From positions 1 through 30,377 of the forward strand of contig DATLJF010000263.1 of NCBI GenBank assembly GCA_035539015.1: a stretch of DNA of 30,377 bases, given 5' to 3'. The position numbers and the translations under genes were made by a program. The number at the start of each line of letters is the position of its first letter. Within the stretch, counting starts at the first letter, position 1. This DNA is from Stenotrophomonas_A sp035539015. GTDB taxonomy: Bacteria > Pseudomonadota > Gammaproteobacteria > Xanthomonadales > Xanthomonadaceae. Below the pieces are notes generated by a model. That model made no database searches and was not told where the DNA came from. It worked only from the letters and a program-made list of their open reading frames with translations. Shown in pieces: positions 8,093 to 16,581 of the stretch.

Positions 8093-8776
8093 TCAGCGCG
8101 GGCCATAGGCGCGCAGGAAGAAGTCCACGCTGGCGGCCACGTGGCGGCGCACATCGGCCGTGCTGGGGGTGCCGCCGAGGCCGCACATCATCATGGGGTG
8201 GAGCTCGCCCTTGAGCAGGCAGAAGAACTGCGAGGCCGCCAGGCCAAGGTCGGTGACCTGCAGTTCGCCGGCCTTGGCGCGGGCTGCGAGGAAGTCAGCG
8301 AGCGAGCGCTGCACGCGCATCGGCCCGGCATTCCAGAACATCTCGCGCACGTGCTCGTCGCCGGTGCCCGGCGCCAGCATCATGCGGTGGGTGGCGATGG
8401 CCGCCTCGGAACTGATCATGGCGAAAAACGCCTCGCCAATGCCGATCAACTGCTGCCGCAGCGGGCCCTTGGGCGCGTGCTCGAACAGATCGGCCGGCAT
8501 CATCTCTTCGCACTGGGCGCGGATGGCCTCGGAGAACAAGGTCTCCTTGTCGCCGAAATGGCTGTAGACGGTGAGCTTGGACACACCGGCCAGGGCGGCG
8601 ATGCCGTCCATGCTCACGCCGCCGTAGCCCTGTTCGACAAACAACGACTTGGCTGCCTGCAGGATGGCGGCGCGCTTGCCCAGATCCTTGGGTCGCCCGG
8701 GTCCATTGCCTTTGTTGGCGGCCGCCCGCTTGGCAGCAGGCGCCTTGGGTGGCGGATTGGAGATCGAGATCGACAT
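8093..8776 (-). CDS. TetR/AcrR-family transcriptional regulator (SmeRo-like efflux repressor)
   Basis: A 227-residue protein. A basic, Ala/Lys/Pro-rich N-terminal tail of about 28 residues precedes a TetR helix-turn-helix (PF00440): ILQAAKSLFVEQGYGG, then MDGIAALAGVSKLTVYSHFGDKE, with the hallmark TVYSHF recognition helix near residue 70. The C-terminal ligand domain resembles the AefR-like C-terminal group. It is divergent from the adaptor-RND genes across a 91-bp gap containing an imperfect palindrome that overlaps its own likely promoter. This is the usual layout of a local repressor that is released by a pump substrate. Autoregulation is inferred. In Stenotrophomonas the regulator at this position is called SmeRo (recalled, not checked). 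Confidence 0.88.
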   Translation of the reverse strand: MSISISNPPPKAPAAKRAAANKGNGPGRPKDLGKRAAILQAAKSLFVEQGYGGVSMDGIAALAGVSKLTVYSHFGDKETLFSEAIRAQCEEMMPADLFEHAPKGPLRQQLIGIGEAFFAMISSEAAIATHRMMLAPGTGDEHVREMFWNAGPMRVQRSLADFLAARAKAGELQVTDLGLAASQFFCLLKGELHPMMMCGLGGTPSTADVRRHVAASVDFFLRAYGPR

Positions 8777-8867
8777 CCAACGAATACTAGACCATTCGGT
8801 TCTATATTTATACTATACCGACAGGTTCACTATTCGCCCTCACTTTTCCATAGCCGGAACACTCCCG
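8777..8867. promoter_or_regulatory. Divergent promoter/operator region of the efflux cluster
   Basis: A strikingly AT-rich stretch (8783-8816) in otherwise GC-rich DNA. At 8788-8804 there is a 17-bp imperfect palindrome, TAGACCATTCGGTTCTA, with TAGA/TCTA outer arms and a paired C/G further in: a plausible TetR operator. For the adaptor gene, TATACT at 8809-8814 is a -10 candidate with TAGACC at 8788-8793 as a poor -35 (15-bp spacer). For the regulator, TAGTAT (8789-8784, minus strand) lies seven bases before its ATG. Repressor bound to the palindrome would cover both. Confidence 0.55.
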
Positions 8868-9995
8868 ATGCGCGCTCGCAACGTTTCAAGGATTGGTGGT
8901 TGCCTGTTGGTCTTGCTTGTGTCCGGTTGTGGACGCGAACCCGCTCCTGCACCGACGCCGCCGCCGGCGCTGGTGGTGCAGCCGGTGCCGGCCGCTGGTC
9001 CCGGCATGGCGACGTTTCCTGGCGAGGTCCGGGCCAGGCAGGAAAGTGCGCTGGCTTTCCGCGTGGGCGGGCACATGGTCAAGCGCCTCGTCGATGCCGG
9101 CGAGCGTGTCCATCGTGGCCAGGTGCTGGCCGAACTCGACCCGGCCGACCTCGCGCTGCAGGCGCGCTCGGCGCAGGCCCAGTACGAATCGGCCCAGGCC
9201 GACCTGGCGCGCGCGCGCGACGACTACCAGCGCTACGCCAAGCTGGTCGACCAGCAATTGGTGAGCCGCTCGACCTATGACGCGCAGAACGCGGCCTACA
9301 AAGCGGCGCAGAATCAGGCCGAAGCCGCGCGTGCGAGCCTGGACGTGGCCCGCAACCAGGCCGCCTATACCCACCTGGTGGCACCTGCCGATGGCGTGAT
9401 CGCCAGCCGCCAGGCCGAAGCCGGGCAAGTGGTCGCCGCCGGCCAGACCGTTTTCACCCTCGCTGCCGACGGCGCGCGCGAGATCGCGATCAATCTGCCG
9501 GAGTCCGGCGCGAACCGTTTCAAGGTGGGCCAGCCGGCGCAGATCGAATTGTGGAACCACACCGGTGAGCGCCTGCCCGGCACGATCCGCGAGATCGCAC
9601 CGGCCGCCGATTCGCAGACCCGCACCTTCGCCACTCGCGTGGCCTTGGCGCCGGAGGCGCTGTCGGCGGTGGAGCTGGGCCAGAGCGCGCGGGTCTACCT
9701 GGCCGCGGCCGACCAGGGCGGGCTGACGGTGCCGCTTTCGGCGATCCAGCGCGGCGCCAACGATGCGGCCTCGATCTGGATCGTCGATCCGGCCAGCGGC
9801 AAGGTGCACGCGCGCCCGGTGCGGATCGGGGCTTATGCCAGCGACCGGGTACCCGTGCTGTCCGGCGTGGCCGCAGGGGACTGGGTGGTCGCTGCCGGTG
9901 GCCACCTGCTGCGCGAAGGTGAGCAAGTGACCCCGGTCGACCGCAGCAACCGCCCGCTGCGCACCACCGCCCCGACCCCGGCGGCCAAGCGCTGA
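8868..9995 (+). CDS. RND efflux periplasmic adaptor (membrane fusion protein) lipoprotein, SmeO-like
   Basis: A 375-residue adaptor linking the RND pump to TolC. A lipoprotein signal peptide ends in the lipobox VSGC with the modified Cys21, followed by a Pro/Ala-rich linker. The order is as in the HlyD/AcrA family: first lipoyl half (ALAFRVGGHMVKRLVDAGERVHRGQVLAELD), an alpha-helical hairpin rich in Ala/Gln/Arg (about residues 95-165), second lipoyl half (YTHLVAPADGVIASRQAEAGQVV), then the beta-barrel and membrane-proximal domains. The frame is open upstream but ATG at 8868 begins the signal peptide. The C-terminus has a short disordered tail. It lies 48 bp before the RND gene and is surely co-transcribed with it. 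Confidence 0.9.
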   Translation: MRARNVSRIGGCLLVLLVSGCGREPAPAPTPPPALVVQPVPAAGPGMATFPGEVRARQESALAFRVGGHMVKRLVDAGERVHRGQVLAELDPADLALQARSAQAQYESAQADLARARDDYQRYAKLVDQQLVSRSTYDAQNAAYKAAQNQAEAARASLDVARNQAAYTHLVAPADGVIASRQAEAGQVVAAGQTVFTLAADGAREIAINLPESGANRFKVGQPAQIELWNHTGERLPGTIREIAPAADSQTRTFATRVALAPEALSAVELGQSARVYLAAADQGGLTVPLSAIQRGANDAASIWIVDPASGKVHARPVRIGAYASDRVPVLSGVAAGDWVVAAGGHLLREGEQVTPVDRSNRPLRTTAPTPAAKR

Positions 9996-10043
9996 CGCCC
10001 GCCGGCGCCTGCGCCGGCACACCCGATCCCTGCGGAGCCCCAC

Positions 10044-13000
10044 ATGCGTCGCTTCAACCTTTCCGAATGGGCGCTCACCAATCGCGCGCTCGTGCTCTAC
10101 GCGATGATCGCCATGGCGATCATCGGCGCCTGGTCCTATCGCCATCTCGGCCAGTCCGAAGATCCGCCGTTTACGTTCAAGGCCATGGTCGTGCGCACGC
10201 TGTGGCCCGGCGCCACCGCCGAGCAGGTCTCGCGCGAGGTGACCGAGCGCATCGAAAAGGCGCTGATGAACACCGGCCAGTACGAGTTCATCCGCTCCTA
10301 CTCGCGCCCGGGTGAGTCGCAGATCATCTTCATGGCGCGCGACTCGATGAAGTCGAGCGATATCCCCGAACTCTGGTACCAGGTGCGCAAGCGCGTGGGC
10401 GACATCCGCGCGACCTTGCCTTCGGAAGTGGTCGGGCCGTTCTTCAACGACGAGTTCGGCGACACCTACGGCAACATCTACGCGCTCACCGGCAGCGGCT
10501 TCGACTATGCGGTGATGAAGGACTACGCCGACCGCATCCAGCTGGAACTGCAGCGGGTGGCGGACGTCGGCAAGGTGGACCTGGTCGGACTGCAGGACGA
10601 AAAGGTCTGGGTGGAGATCTCCAACACCAAGCTGGCCAACCTCGGCGTGCCGATGAGCGCGGTGCAGCAGGCGCTGCAACAGCAGAACGCGATGGCCCCG
10701 GCCGGCTTCGTCGAGACCGCCGGCGAGCGCGTCCAACTGCGCGTGACCGGCCAGCTCGGCTCGGTCGAAGACATCGCCGAGTTCCCGATCCATGCCGATG
10801 GCCGCACCGTGCGCCTGGGCGACATCGCCACCATCCACCGCGGCTTCTCCGACCCGGCGGCGCCGAAGATGCGGTTCATGGGCGAGGACGCCATCGGAAT
10901 TGCCGTGGCAATGAAGGACGGCGGCGACATCCTGCGCCTGGGCCAGACCCTGGAGTCGGAATTCCAGCGGCTGCAGAAGACGCTGCCGGCAGGCATGCAG
11001 CTGCGCAAGGTCTCCGACCAGCCGCACGCGGTGGAAGAGTCCGTGGGCGAATTCGTCCACGTGCTCACCGAGGCCGTGATCATCGTCCTGGCGGTGAGCC
11101 TGTTCTCGCTCGGCCTGCGCACCGGCCTGGTCGTGGCCGTGTCCATTCCGCTGGTGTTGGCGATGACCTTCGCGGTGATGCACTACTTCGGCATCGGCCT
11201 GCACAAGATCTCCCTGGGCGCGCTGGTCCTGGCGCTGGGCCTGCTGGTGGACGACGCGATCATCGCGGTGGAGATGATGGCCATCAAGATGGAGCAGGGC
11301 TTCGACCGAATGCGCGCGGCCAGCTTCGCCTGGACCTCCACCGCCTTCCCGATGCTCACCGGCACGCTGATCACCGCCGCCGGCTTCCTGCCGATCGCCA
11401 CCGCCGCCTCCAGCACGGGCGAGTACACGCGCTCGCTGTTCCAGGTAGTGACCATCGCCTTGCTGGTGTCGTGGGTGGCGGCGGTGCTGTTCATCCCCTA
11501 TCTCGGCGACAAGATGCTGCCGGACCTGGCCAACCCGCAACCGCCCAAGCCCGGTAGCCTGGCCGCGCGCTGGCGCGCCCGGCGCGCCGCCATGGCCGAT
11601 CGCCACCCCGCGTTCGGCCGCTGGCTGGCGCCGCCTTCGCAGGCACACGCGCACCAGCACGATCCCTACCAGAAGCCTTTCTACCGGCGTTTCCGCGGGC
11701 TGCTGGAAACCTGCCTGCGCCACCGCTGGTGGGTCATCGCCGCGACCGTGGCATTGTTCGTCGGCTCGCTGGTGCTGTTCCGCTTCGTGCCGCAGCAGTT
11801 CTTCCCCGACTCGACCCGGCCCGAACTGATGGTCGACCTGGAACTGGCCGAAGGCGCCTCGCTGCGCTCCACCGAAGCCCAGGCACGCCAGCTGGAGAAG
11901 CTGCTGGCCCAGCGCCAGGACATCGCCAACTACGTCGCCTACGTCGGCACCGGCTCACCGCGCTTCTACCTGCCGTTGGACCAGCAGCTGCCAGCGACCA
12001 ACTTCTCCCAATTCGTCGTCCTGGCCAAGGACACCCACGCACGCGAGACCCTGCGCGACTGGTTGCTGCATGAAGTCGCGCCCAAGTTCCCCGAGCTGCA
12101 ATTCCGCGTCACCCGGCTGGAGAACGGCCCGCCGGTGGGCTACCCCGTGCAGTTCCGGGTTTCCGGCGAACACATCGAACGCGTACAGGCCCTGGCGCGC
12201 CAAGTGGCCGAGAAAGTGCGCGCCAACCCGCACGTCACCAATGTCAACCTGGACTGGGACGAACCCAGCAAGATCGTTCGCGTGGTCATCGACCAGGATC
12301 GCGCGCGCCAGTTCGGCATCACCAGCACCCAGGTCTCGCAATTCCTCTCGGCCTCATTGTCTGGGCTGAGCGTGAGCACCTACCGCGAAGACAACGAACT
12401 GATCGAAATGCTGTTGCGCGGCCCCGAGCAAGAACGCGCCAACCTGGACATGCTTGCCGGCCTCGGCATTCCCACCGGCGACGGCGGCAGCGTGCCCTTG
12501 TCGCAAGTGGCGCGGCTGGAGCCCGCGTTCGAAGACGGCATCATCTGGCACCGCGACCGCCTGCCGACCGTCACCGTGCGCGCCGACATCGCCGACCGCA
12601 TGATGCCCCCCGCAGTGACCCAGCAGATCCTGCCGACCCTGGACGACATCCGCACCCAGCTGCCTTCCGGCTATCGACTGGAAGTCGGCGGCACCGTAGA
12701 AGACTCCGCGCGCGGGCAGAACTCCATCAATGCCGGCATGCCGCTATTCCTGCTGGTCGTGATCACCCTGCTGATGCTGCAACTGCGCAGCTTCTCCCGC
12801 ACCGCCATGGTGCTGGTGACCGCCCCCCTGGGCATCATCGGCGCGACCCTGTTCCTGTTGCTGTTCCAGATGCCCTTCGGCTTCGTCGCCATGCTCGGCA
12901 CCATCGCCCTGGCCGGCATGATCATGCGCAACTCGGTGATCCTGGTGGACCAGATCCAGCAAGACATCGACGCCGGCCACGACCGCTGGCACGCCATCCT

Positions 13001-13217
13001 GGACGCCACCGTCCGCCGCTTCCGCCCGATCGTGCTGACCGCACTAGCCGCAGTACTGGCGATGATCCCGCTATCGCGCAGCGCCTTCTACGGCTCCATG
13101 GCCGTAGCGATCATGGGCGGCCTGATCGTCGGCACCGTACTGACCCTGCTGTTCCTGCCAGTGCTCTACGCCACCTGGTTCCGAGTCCGCGAGGAAGAAG
13201 CAACAACAGCAACGTGA
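10044..13217 (+). CDS. RND multidrug efflux permease (AcrB/HAE-1 superfamily), SmeP-like
   Basis: A 1057-residue inner-membrane proton/drug antiporter (PF00873). TM1 lies at about residues 14-32, followed by the large periplasmic porter loop, TM2-6 (about 335-490), a second periplasmic loop, and TM8-12 at the C-terminus. The TM4 proton-relay pair is Asp403-Asp404 in LLVDDAIIAVEMM, equivalent to Asp407/408 of AcrB. In TM10 the segment is AGMIMRNSVILVDQI, with Arg near the place where AcrB has the relay Lys940. The sequence looks closer to the MMPL-like/VexF-type HAE branch than to AcrB itself. A GGAG Shine-Dalgarno precedes the ATG. With the adaptor upstream and tolC nearby, it completes a tripartite pump; substrates cannot be predicted from sequence. 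Confidence 0.93.
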   Translation: MRRFNLSEWALTNRALVLYAMIAMAIIGAWSYRHLGQSEDPPFTFKAMVVRTLWPGATAEQVSREVTERIEKALMNTGQYEFIRSYSRPGESQIIFMARDSMKSSDIPELWYQVRKRVGDIRATLPSEVVGPFFNDEFGDTYGNIYALTGSGFDYAVMKDYADRIQLELQRVADVGKVDLVGLQDEKVWVEISNTKLANLGVPMSAVQQALQQQNAMAPAGFVETAGERVQLRVTGQLGSVEDIAEFPIHADGRTVRLGDIATIHRGFSDPAAPKMRFMGEDAIGIAVAMKDGGDILRLGQTLESEFQRLQKTLPAGMQLRKVSDQPHAVEESVGEFVHVLTEAVIIVLAVSLFSLGLRTGLVVAVSIPLVLAMTFAVMHYFGIGLHKISLGALVLALGLLVDDAIIAVEMMAIKMEQGFDRMRAASFAWTSTAFPMLTGTLITAAGFLPIATAASSTGEYTRSLFQVVTIALLVSWVAAVLFIPYLGDKMLPDLANPQPPKPGSLAARWRARRAAMADRHPAFGRWLAPPSQAHAHQHDPYQKPFYRRFRGLLETCLRHRWWVIAATVALFVGSLVLFRFVPQQFFPDSTRPELMVDLELAEGASLRSTEAQARQLEKLLAQRQDIANYVAYVGTGSPRFYLPLDQQLPATNFSQFVVLAKDTHARETLRDWLLHEVAPKFPELQFRVTRLENGPPVGYPVQFRVSGEHIERVQALARQVAEKVRANPHVTNVNLDWDEPSKIVRVVIDQDRARQFGITSTQVSQFLSASLSGLSVSTYREDNELIEMLLRGPEQERANLDMLAGLGIPTGDGGSVPLSQVARLEPAFEDGIIWHRDRLPTVTVRADIADRMMPPAVTQQILPTLDDIRTQLPSGYRLEVGGTVEDSARGQNSINAGMPLFLLVVITLLMLQLRSFSRTAMVLVTAPLGIIGATLFLLLFQMPFGFVAMLGTIALAGMIMRNSVILVDQIQQDIDAGHDRWHAILDATVRRFRPIVLTALAAVLAMIPLSRSAFYGSMAVAIMGGLIVGTVLTLLFLPVLYATWFRVREEEATTAT

Positions 13218-13282
13218 CGCCAAAGCCGGCGCGCAGCGACCGGCCCCGCTTTTCTCACTCCCACCGTCAGCGCGATCCATCG

Positions 13283-13392
13283 GGCCTGCGGGGGTAAGCC
13301 CCTTTCGGGACCCTTGGCGACATGGATGTCGCCAAGGAGCCTACAAGGACGTATTTACGGCGTGTCCCGAAAGGGGCTTACCCCCGCAGGCC
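13283..13392. repeat. 110-bp intergenic element with perfect 29-bp terminal inverted repeats and a nested hairpin
   Basis: The left arm at 13283-13311 is the exact reverse complement of the right arm at 13364-13392 (29 bp). Inside, 13312-13321 pairs perfectly with 13328-13337 around an ATGGAT loop. The remaining 13338-13363, containing GCCTACAAGGACGTATTTAC, is unpaired. The element lies between the convergent RND and leuB genes. It resembles a family of dispersed intergenic repeats I recall in xanthomonad genomes (CATGGATG hairpin, then TACAAGGACGTA and CGGCGTGTC), but I cannot confirm copy number here. No other copy is in this window. It has no coding capacity. Likely effects are termination or mRNA end protection for both units (inference). 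Confidence 0.85.
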
Positions 13393-13419
13393 GCACGTAA
13401 ACACCAATCAGCCAACACC

Positions 13420-14511
13420 TCAATCGCGCAACTCAGCAACCGGACACCGCTCCCGAATCCGCTGCACGATCCCCACCGCCGCCTGCTGCGTACTCAAAGG
13501 CGCCACCCCATGCGCCACCAGATCCGCCGTGAACGCCCGCGCACCCAGCGCATCACTGACACTCTGCTCCACGCACTGCGCCTCCTGCTCCAACCCCAGC
13601 GAATGCCGCAGCAACAACGCCGTGCTCAAGATCGTCGCATAAGGATTGGCAATCCCCTTGCCGGCAATATCCGGCGCCGAACCATGGATCGGCTCATACA
13701 GCCCGACCTTGCCCTCACCCAGCGAAGCCGACGGCAACAGCCCCAGCGACCCCGCCAGCATCGAAGCCTCATCGGTGAGGATGTCGCCAAACATGTTCTC
13801 GGTCACCACCACGTCGTAATCGCGCGGACGCGAGAGCAAGTGCATGGCCATCGAATCGACCAGCTGGTGCTCCAGCCGCACATCCGGGAACTCTTCGCGA
13901 CCGACGCGCGCAGCAATATCGCGCCACAAGCGCGAAGTCTCCAGCACATTGGCCTTGTCCACCGAAGTGACATGGTTGCGGCGCTGCTGCGCCAGCCGGA
14001 ACGCAGTGCGCATCACCCGCTCGATCTCCGCCACGCTGTAGCGGCACAAATCGCTGGCATCGGTGTCGGTGCGGGTCTTGTCGCCGAAATAGATGCCGCC
14101 GGTGAGCTCGCGCACCACGATCATGTCCACCCCGGTCAGCAGGTGCGGCTTGATCGGCGCCGCGTCCAGCGCGGCCGGGTGTGGCTTCACCGGGCGCAGG
14201 TTGGCGAATAGCCCGAGCGCCTTGCGAATCGCCAGCAGGCCCTGCTCCGGGCGGACCTTGGCGTTGGGATCGGACCACTTCGGTCCGCCCACCGCGCCCA
14301 GCAGGACCGCATCGGCTCGCTGGCAAGCCTGCAACGTCGCCGCCGGCAATGGCTCGCCGTGGCGGTCGATGGCGATGCCGCCGATATCGTGCGAGTGGAA
14401 GGTAAAGCTGTGGCCATGGCGCTCGGCCACGGCCTGCAGCACGGAGACCGCGCCGGCAATCACTTCGGGGCCAATGCCGTCACCGGGCAGCAGGACGATG
14501 TCAGCGTGCAT
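13420..14511 (-). CDS. leuB: 3-isopropylmalate dehydrogenase
   Basis: A 363-residue NAD-dependent decarboxylating dehydrogenase that converts 3-isopropylmalate to 2-isopropylmalate-derived ketoacid (2-oxoisocaproate after decarboxylation) in leucine synthesis. Hallmarks are the N-terminal LLPGDGIGPEVI, the substrate-binding GGIYFGDKTRTD region, the metal-site segment TENMFGDILTDEASMLAGSLGLLPSAS, and the NAD-site EPIHGSAPDIAGKGIANP. The ATG at 14511 gives the standard N-terminus and overlaps the end of leuD by 11 bp, implying coupling; a longer upstream frame is rejected. It is the last gene of the ilv-leu operon and ends 28 bp before the 110-bp inverted-repeat element, which probably marks the end of the transcript. 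Confidence 0.96.
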   Translation of the reverse strand: MHADIVLLPGDGIGPEVIAGAVSVLQAVAERHGHSFTFHSHDIGGIAIDRHGEPLPAATLQACQRADAVLLGAVGGPKWSDPNAKVRPEQGLLAIRKALGLFANLRPVKPHPAALDAAPIKPHLLTGVDMIVVRELTGGIYFGDKTRTDTDASDLCRYSVAEIERVMRTAFRLAQQRRNHVTSVDKANVLETSRLWRDIAARVGREEFPDVRLEHQLVDSMAMHLLSRPRDYDVVVTENMFGDILTDEASMLAGSLGLLPSASLGEGKVGLYEPIHGSAPDIAGKGIANPYATILSTALLLRHSLGLEQEAQCVEQSVSDALGARAFTADLVAHGVAPLSTQQAAVGIVQRIRERCPVAELRD

Positions 14512-15079
14512 GGGTTGCCTCGTATTGGGAGATTTCGGCGCCACGCGCCAACAGGTAGCCCATCTCGTCCACGCCCTGCAGCAGGCAGGTCCGGGCGAAG
14601 GCATCCAGCGGGAAGGGATAGACGCGGCCGTCCGGCGTGCGCAATTCGCGTGTGCCAACATCCACGGTGAGTTCGTCGTCCGGCTGCTGCATCAAGGCCT
14701 GCACGTCGGCCTCGGCCAGCACTACCGGCAGCAGGCCGTTCTTCAGCGCATTGTTACGGAAGATGTCGGCGATCTCGCTGGACACGATCGCGCGCAGGCC
14801 GAGGTCGGCCAGCGCCCAGGGTGCGTGTTCGCGCGAGGAGCCGCAGCCGAAGTTGCGCCCGGCCAGCAAGATGCTGCGGCCCTGGTTGGCCGGCTGGTTG
14901 AAGGCGAACTCGGGATTGGGGCTGCCGTCGGCCTGCCAACGCCAGTCATTGAACGCATAGCGGCCCAGGCCGGCACGCTCGGTGGTGGACAAAAAGCGCG
15001 CCGGAATGATCTGGTCGGTGTCGATATTGGTCTCGCGCAGCACGACGCTGCGCGAGGAAACAGTGGTGATGCCGGCCAT
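14501..15079 (-). CDS. leuD: 3-isopropylmalate dehydratase, small subunit
   Basis: A 192-residue aconitase swivel-domain subunit that pairs with LeuC to isomerise 2- to 3-isopropylmalate. Signatures are NIDTDQIIPARFL near the N-terminus and the FGCGSSREHAPWAL loop near residues 70-85, which contributes to the substrate site. Its length is close to the E. coli protein (about 200). The ATG at 15079 shares its A with the leuC stop (TGATG), so the two subunits are translationally coupled, consistent with equal stoichiometry. The 3' end overlaps leuB. Confidence 0.95.
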   Translation of the reverse strand: MAGITTVSSRSVVLRETNIDTDQIIPARFLSTTERAGLGRYAFNDWRWQADGSPNPEFAFNQPANQGRSILLAGRNFGCGSSREHAPWALADLGLRAIVSSEIADIFRNNALKNGLLPVVLAEADVQALMQQPDDELTVDVGTRELRTPDGRVYPFPLDAFARTCLLQGVDEMGYLLARGAEISQYEATHAR

Positions 15080-16503
15080 CAGGCCACCTCCAGCACGTCG
15101 GCATACAGATCGCGCACATCGGCAACGCGGCCGTTGACTGCGGCCCACGCAGCGGTCGCCGGCGAGGCCAGCAAGGTGCGAGCCCCCGGGCCCTGGCGGC
15201 CCTCGAAATTGCGGTTACTGGTGCTCACTGCCAGTTGGCCCGGGGCCACCAGGTCGCCGTTCATGGCGATGCACATCGAACAGCCCGATTCGCGCCACTC
15301 CGCGCCGGCCTGGCGCACGACCGTGTCGATGCCTTCGGCCTCGGCCTGGCGCTTGACGATCTCCGAACCCGGCACCACCAGCATGCGCACGCCCTCCGCG
15401 ATGCGGCGGCCGCGCAGGACGTCGGCCACCTGGCGCATGTCGCTCAGCCGGCCGTTGGTGCAGGAGCCAACGAACACGACGTCCACCGGCGTGCCGACCA
15501 GGCTGTGCCCGGCTTGCAGGTGCATGTAGTCCAGGCCCTTCTGCGCGGCGACGTCGCTGGCCGCGGGGATCGCCGCGTCAACCGCGATCGCGGTGCCCGG
15601 ATGCGTGCCCCAGGTCAGGGTCGGGCGGATATCGGCGGCTTCGATGCGCACGTCGGCGTCGAAGCGCGCGCCGTCGTCGCTGTGCAGCGTCTTCCAGTAG
15701 GCCACGGCCTGGTCGAACTCGGCGCCCTTGGGCCCGCGCGGGGTGGCGGCGACCCAGTCGAAGGTCGCCTGGTCCGGCGCCACCATGCCGGCACGCGCGC
15801 CCGCCTCGATCGACATGTTGCACAGGGTCATGCGCTGCTCCATGTCCATCGCGCGAATGGTCGAGCCGCGGTACTCGATGACATGCCCGGTGCCGCCGTT
15901 GACGCCGATCACGCCGATGATGTGCAGGATCACGTCCTTGGCACCGACGCCGGGCGCCAGTTCGCCCTCGACCGTGATCGACATCGTCCTGGCCTTGCGT
16001 TGCAGCAGGCATTGCGTGGCGAGCACATGGCCGACTTCGCTGGTCCCGATGCCGAACGCCAGCGAGCCGAAGGCTCCGTGCGTGGAGGTGTGGCTGTCGC
16101 CGCACACAATGGTCATCCCGGGCTGGGTGAAACCTTGCTCCGGCGCGATGACATGGACGATGCCGCGGTTGGCCGAGGCCATGTCGAACAGCTCGATACC
16201 GTACTCGGCGCAGTTGCGCGCCAGGGTCTCGACCTGGCTGCGTGCTGCGTCATTGGCATACGGCAGGCGGCCATCGGGGCCGGGCGGCAGGGTCGGGGTG
16301 GAATGATCCATCGTCGCCTTGGTGCGGTCCGGCCGACGCGGCGCGATGCCGCGCGCGCGTAGTTCGGAAAACGCCTGCGGCGAGGTGACCTCGTGGATCA
16401 GGTGCAGGTCGATGTAGAGCACGGCCGGTGCGGCTTCGCTCTCGGGGACAACGACGTGCGCGTCCCACAATTTGTCGTACAGGGTGCGGGGTGCTGGGCT
16501 CAT
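15079..16503 (-). CDS. leuC: 3-isopropylmalate dehydratase, large subunit
   Basis: A 474-residue aconitase-family catalytic subunit. The [4Fe-4S] ligands are Cys348 (GSCTNGR), Cys408 and Cys411 (GCSMCIAM), at nearly the same positions as in E. coli LeuC. Other motifs are CGDSHTSTHGAFG near residues 134-146 and STSNRNFEGRQGPGART near the C-terminus, typical of bacterial LeuC. Together with LeuD it catalyses the second step of the leucine branch in the cytoplasm. A 78-bp spacer with a small GC hairpin separates it from leuA, the only other loose junction in the operon besides ilvM-ilvA and ilvC-ilvG. Confidence 0.96.
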   Translation of the reverse strand: MSPAPRTLYDKLWDAHVVVPESEAAPAVLYIDLHLIHEVTSPQAFSELRARGIAPRRPDRTKATMDHSTPTLPPGPDGRLPYANDAARSQVETLARNCAEYGIELFDMASANRGIVHVIAPEQGFTQPGMTIVCGDSHTSTHGAFGSLAFGIGTSEVGHVLATQCLLQRKARTMSITVEGELAPGVGAKDVILHIIGVIGVNGGTGHVIEYRGSTIRAMDMEQRMTLCNMSIEAGARAGMVAPDQATFDWVAATPRGPKGAEFDQAVAYWKTLHSDDGARFDADVRIEAADIRPTLTWGTHPGTAIAVDAAIPAASDVAAQKGLDYMHLQAGHSLVGTPVDVVFVGSCTNGRLSDMRQVADVLRGRRIAEGVRMLVVPGSEIVKRQAEAEGIDTVVRQAGAEWRESGCSMCIAMNGDLVAPGQLAVSTSNRNFEGRQGPGARTLLASPATAAWAAVNGRVADVRDLYADVLEVA

Positions 16504-16564
16504 GGGATGCCTTGCGATGCTGCGGTTCGAATCAGGAAAAAGGTAAGTGTGGAGACGCCACCGG

Positions 16565-16580
16565 CCGGCGCTTGCGCCGG
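16565..16580. other. Small GC hairpin in the leuA-leuC spacer
   Basis: A perfect palindromic stem of six pairs (16565-16570 with 16575-16580, loop CTTG) directly after the leuA stop codon. In the direction of transcription a TTTTT run follows about 30 bases later, too far for a classical terminator. It could slow or process the transcript and alter the leuA to leuC ratio (inference). Confidence 0.5.
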
Positions 16581-16581
16581 G

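Noticed and set aside
8886..11723. A 945-codon minus-strand open frame opposite the adaptor and RND genes
   Set aside because: Low-complexity His/Gly/Ala/Arg composition and full overlap with clear RND and adaptor genes mark it as a mirror frame.
13322..13642. A plus-strand frame starting in the 110-bp repeat
   Set aside because: It begins at the ATG in the hairpin loop, runs antisense into leuB, and has no ribosome site or similarity.
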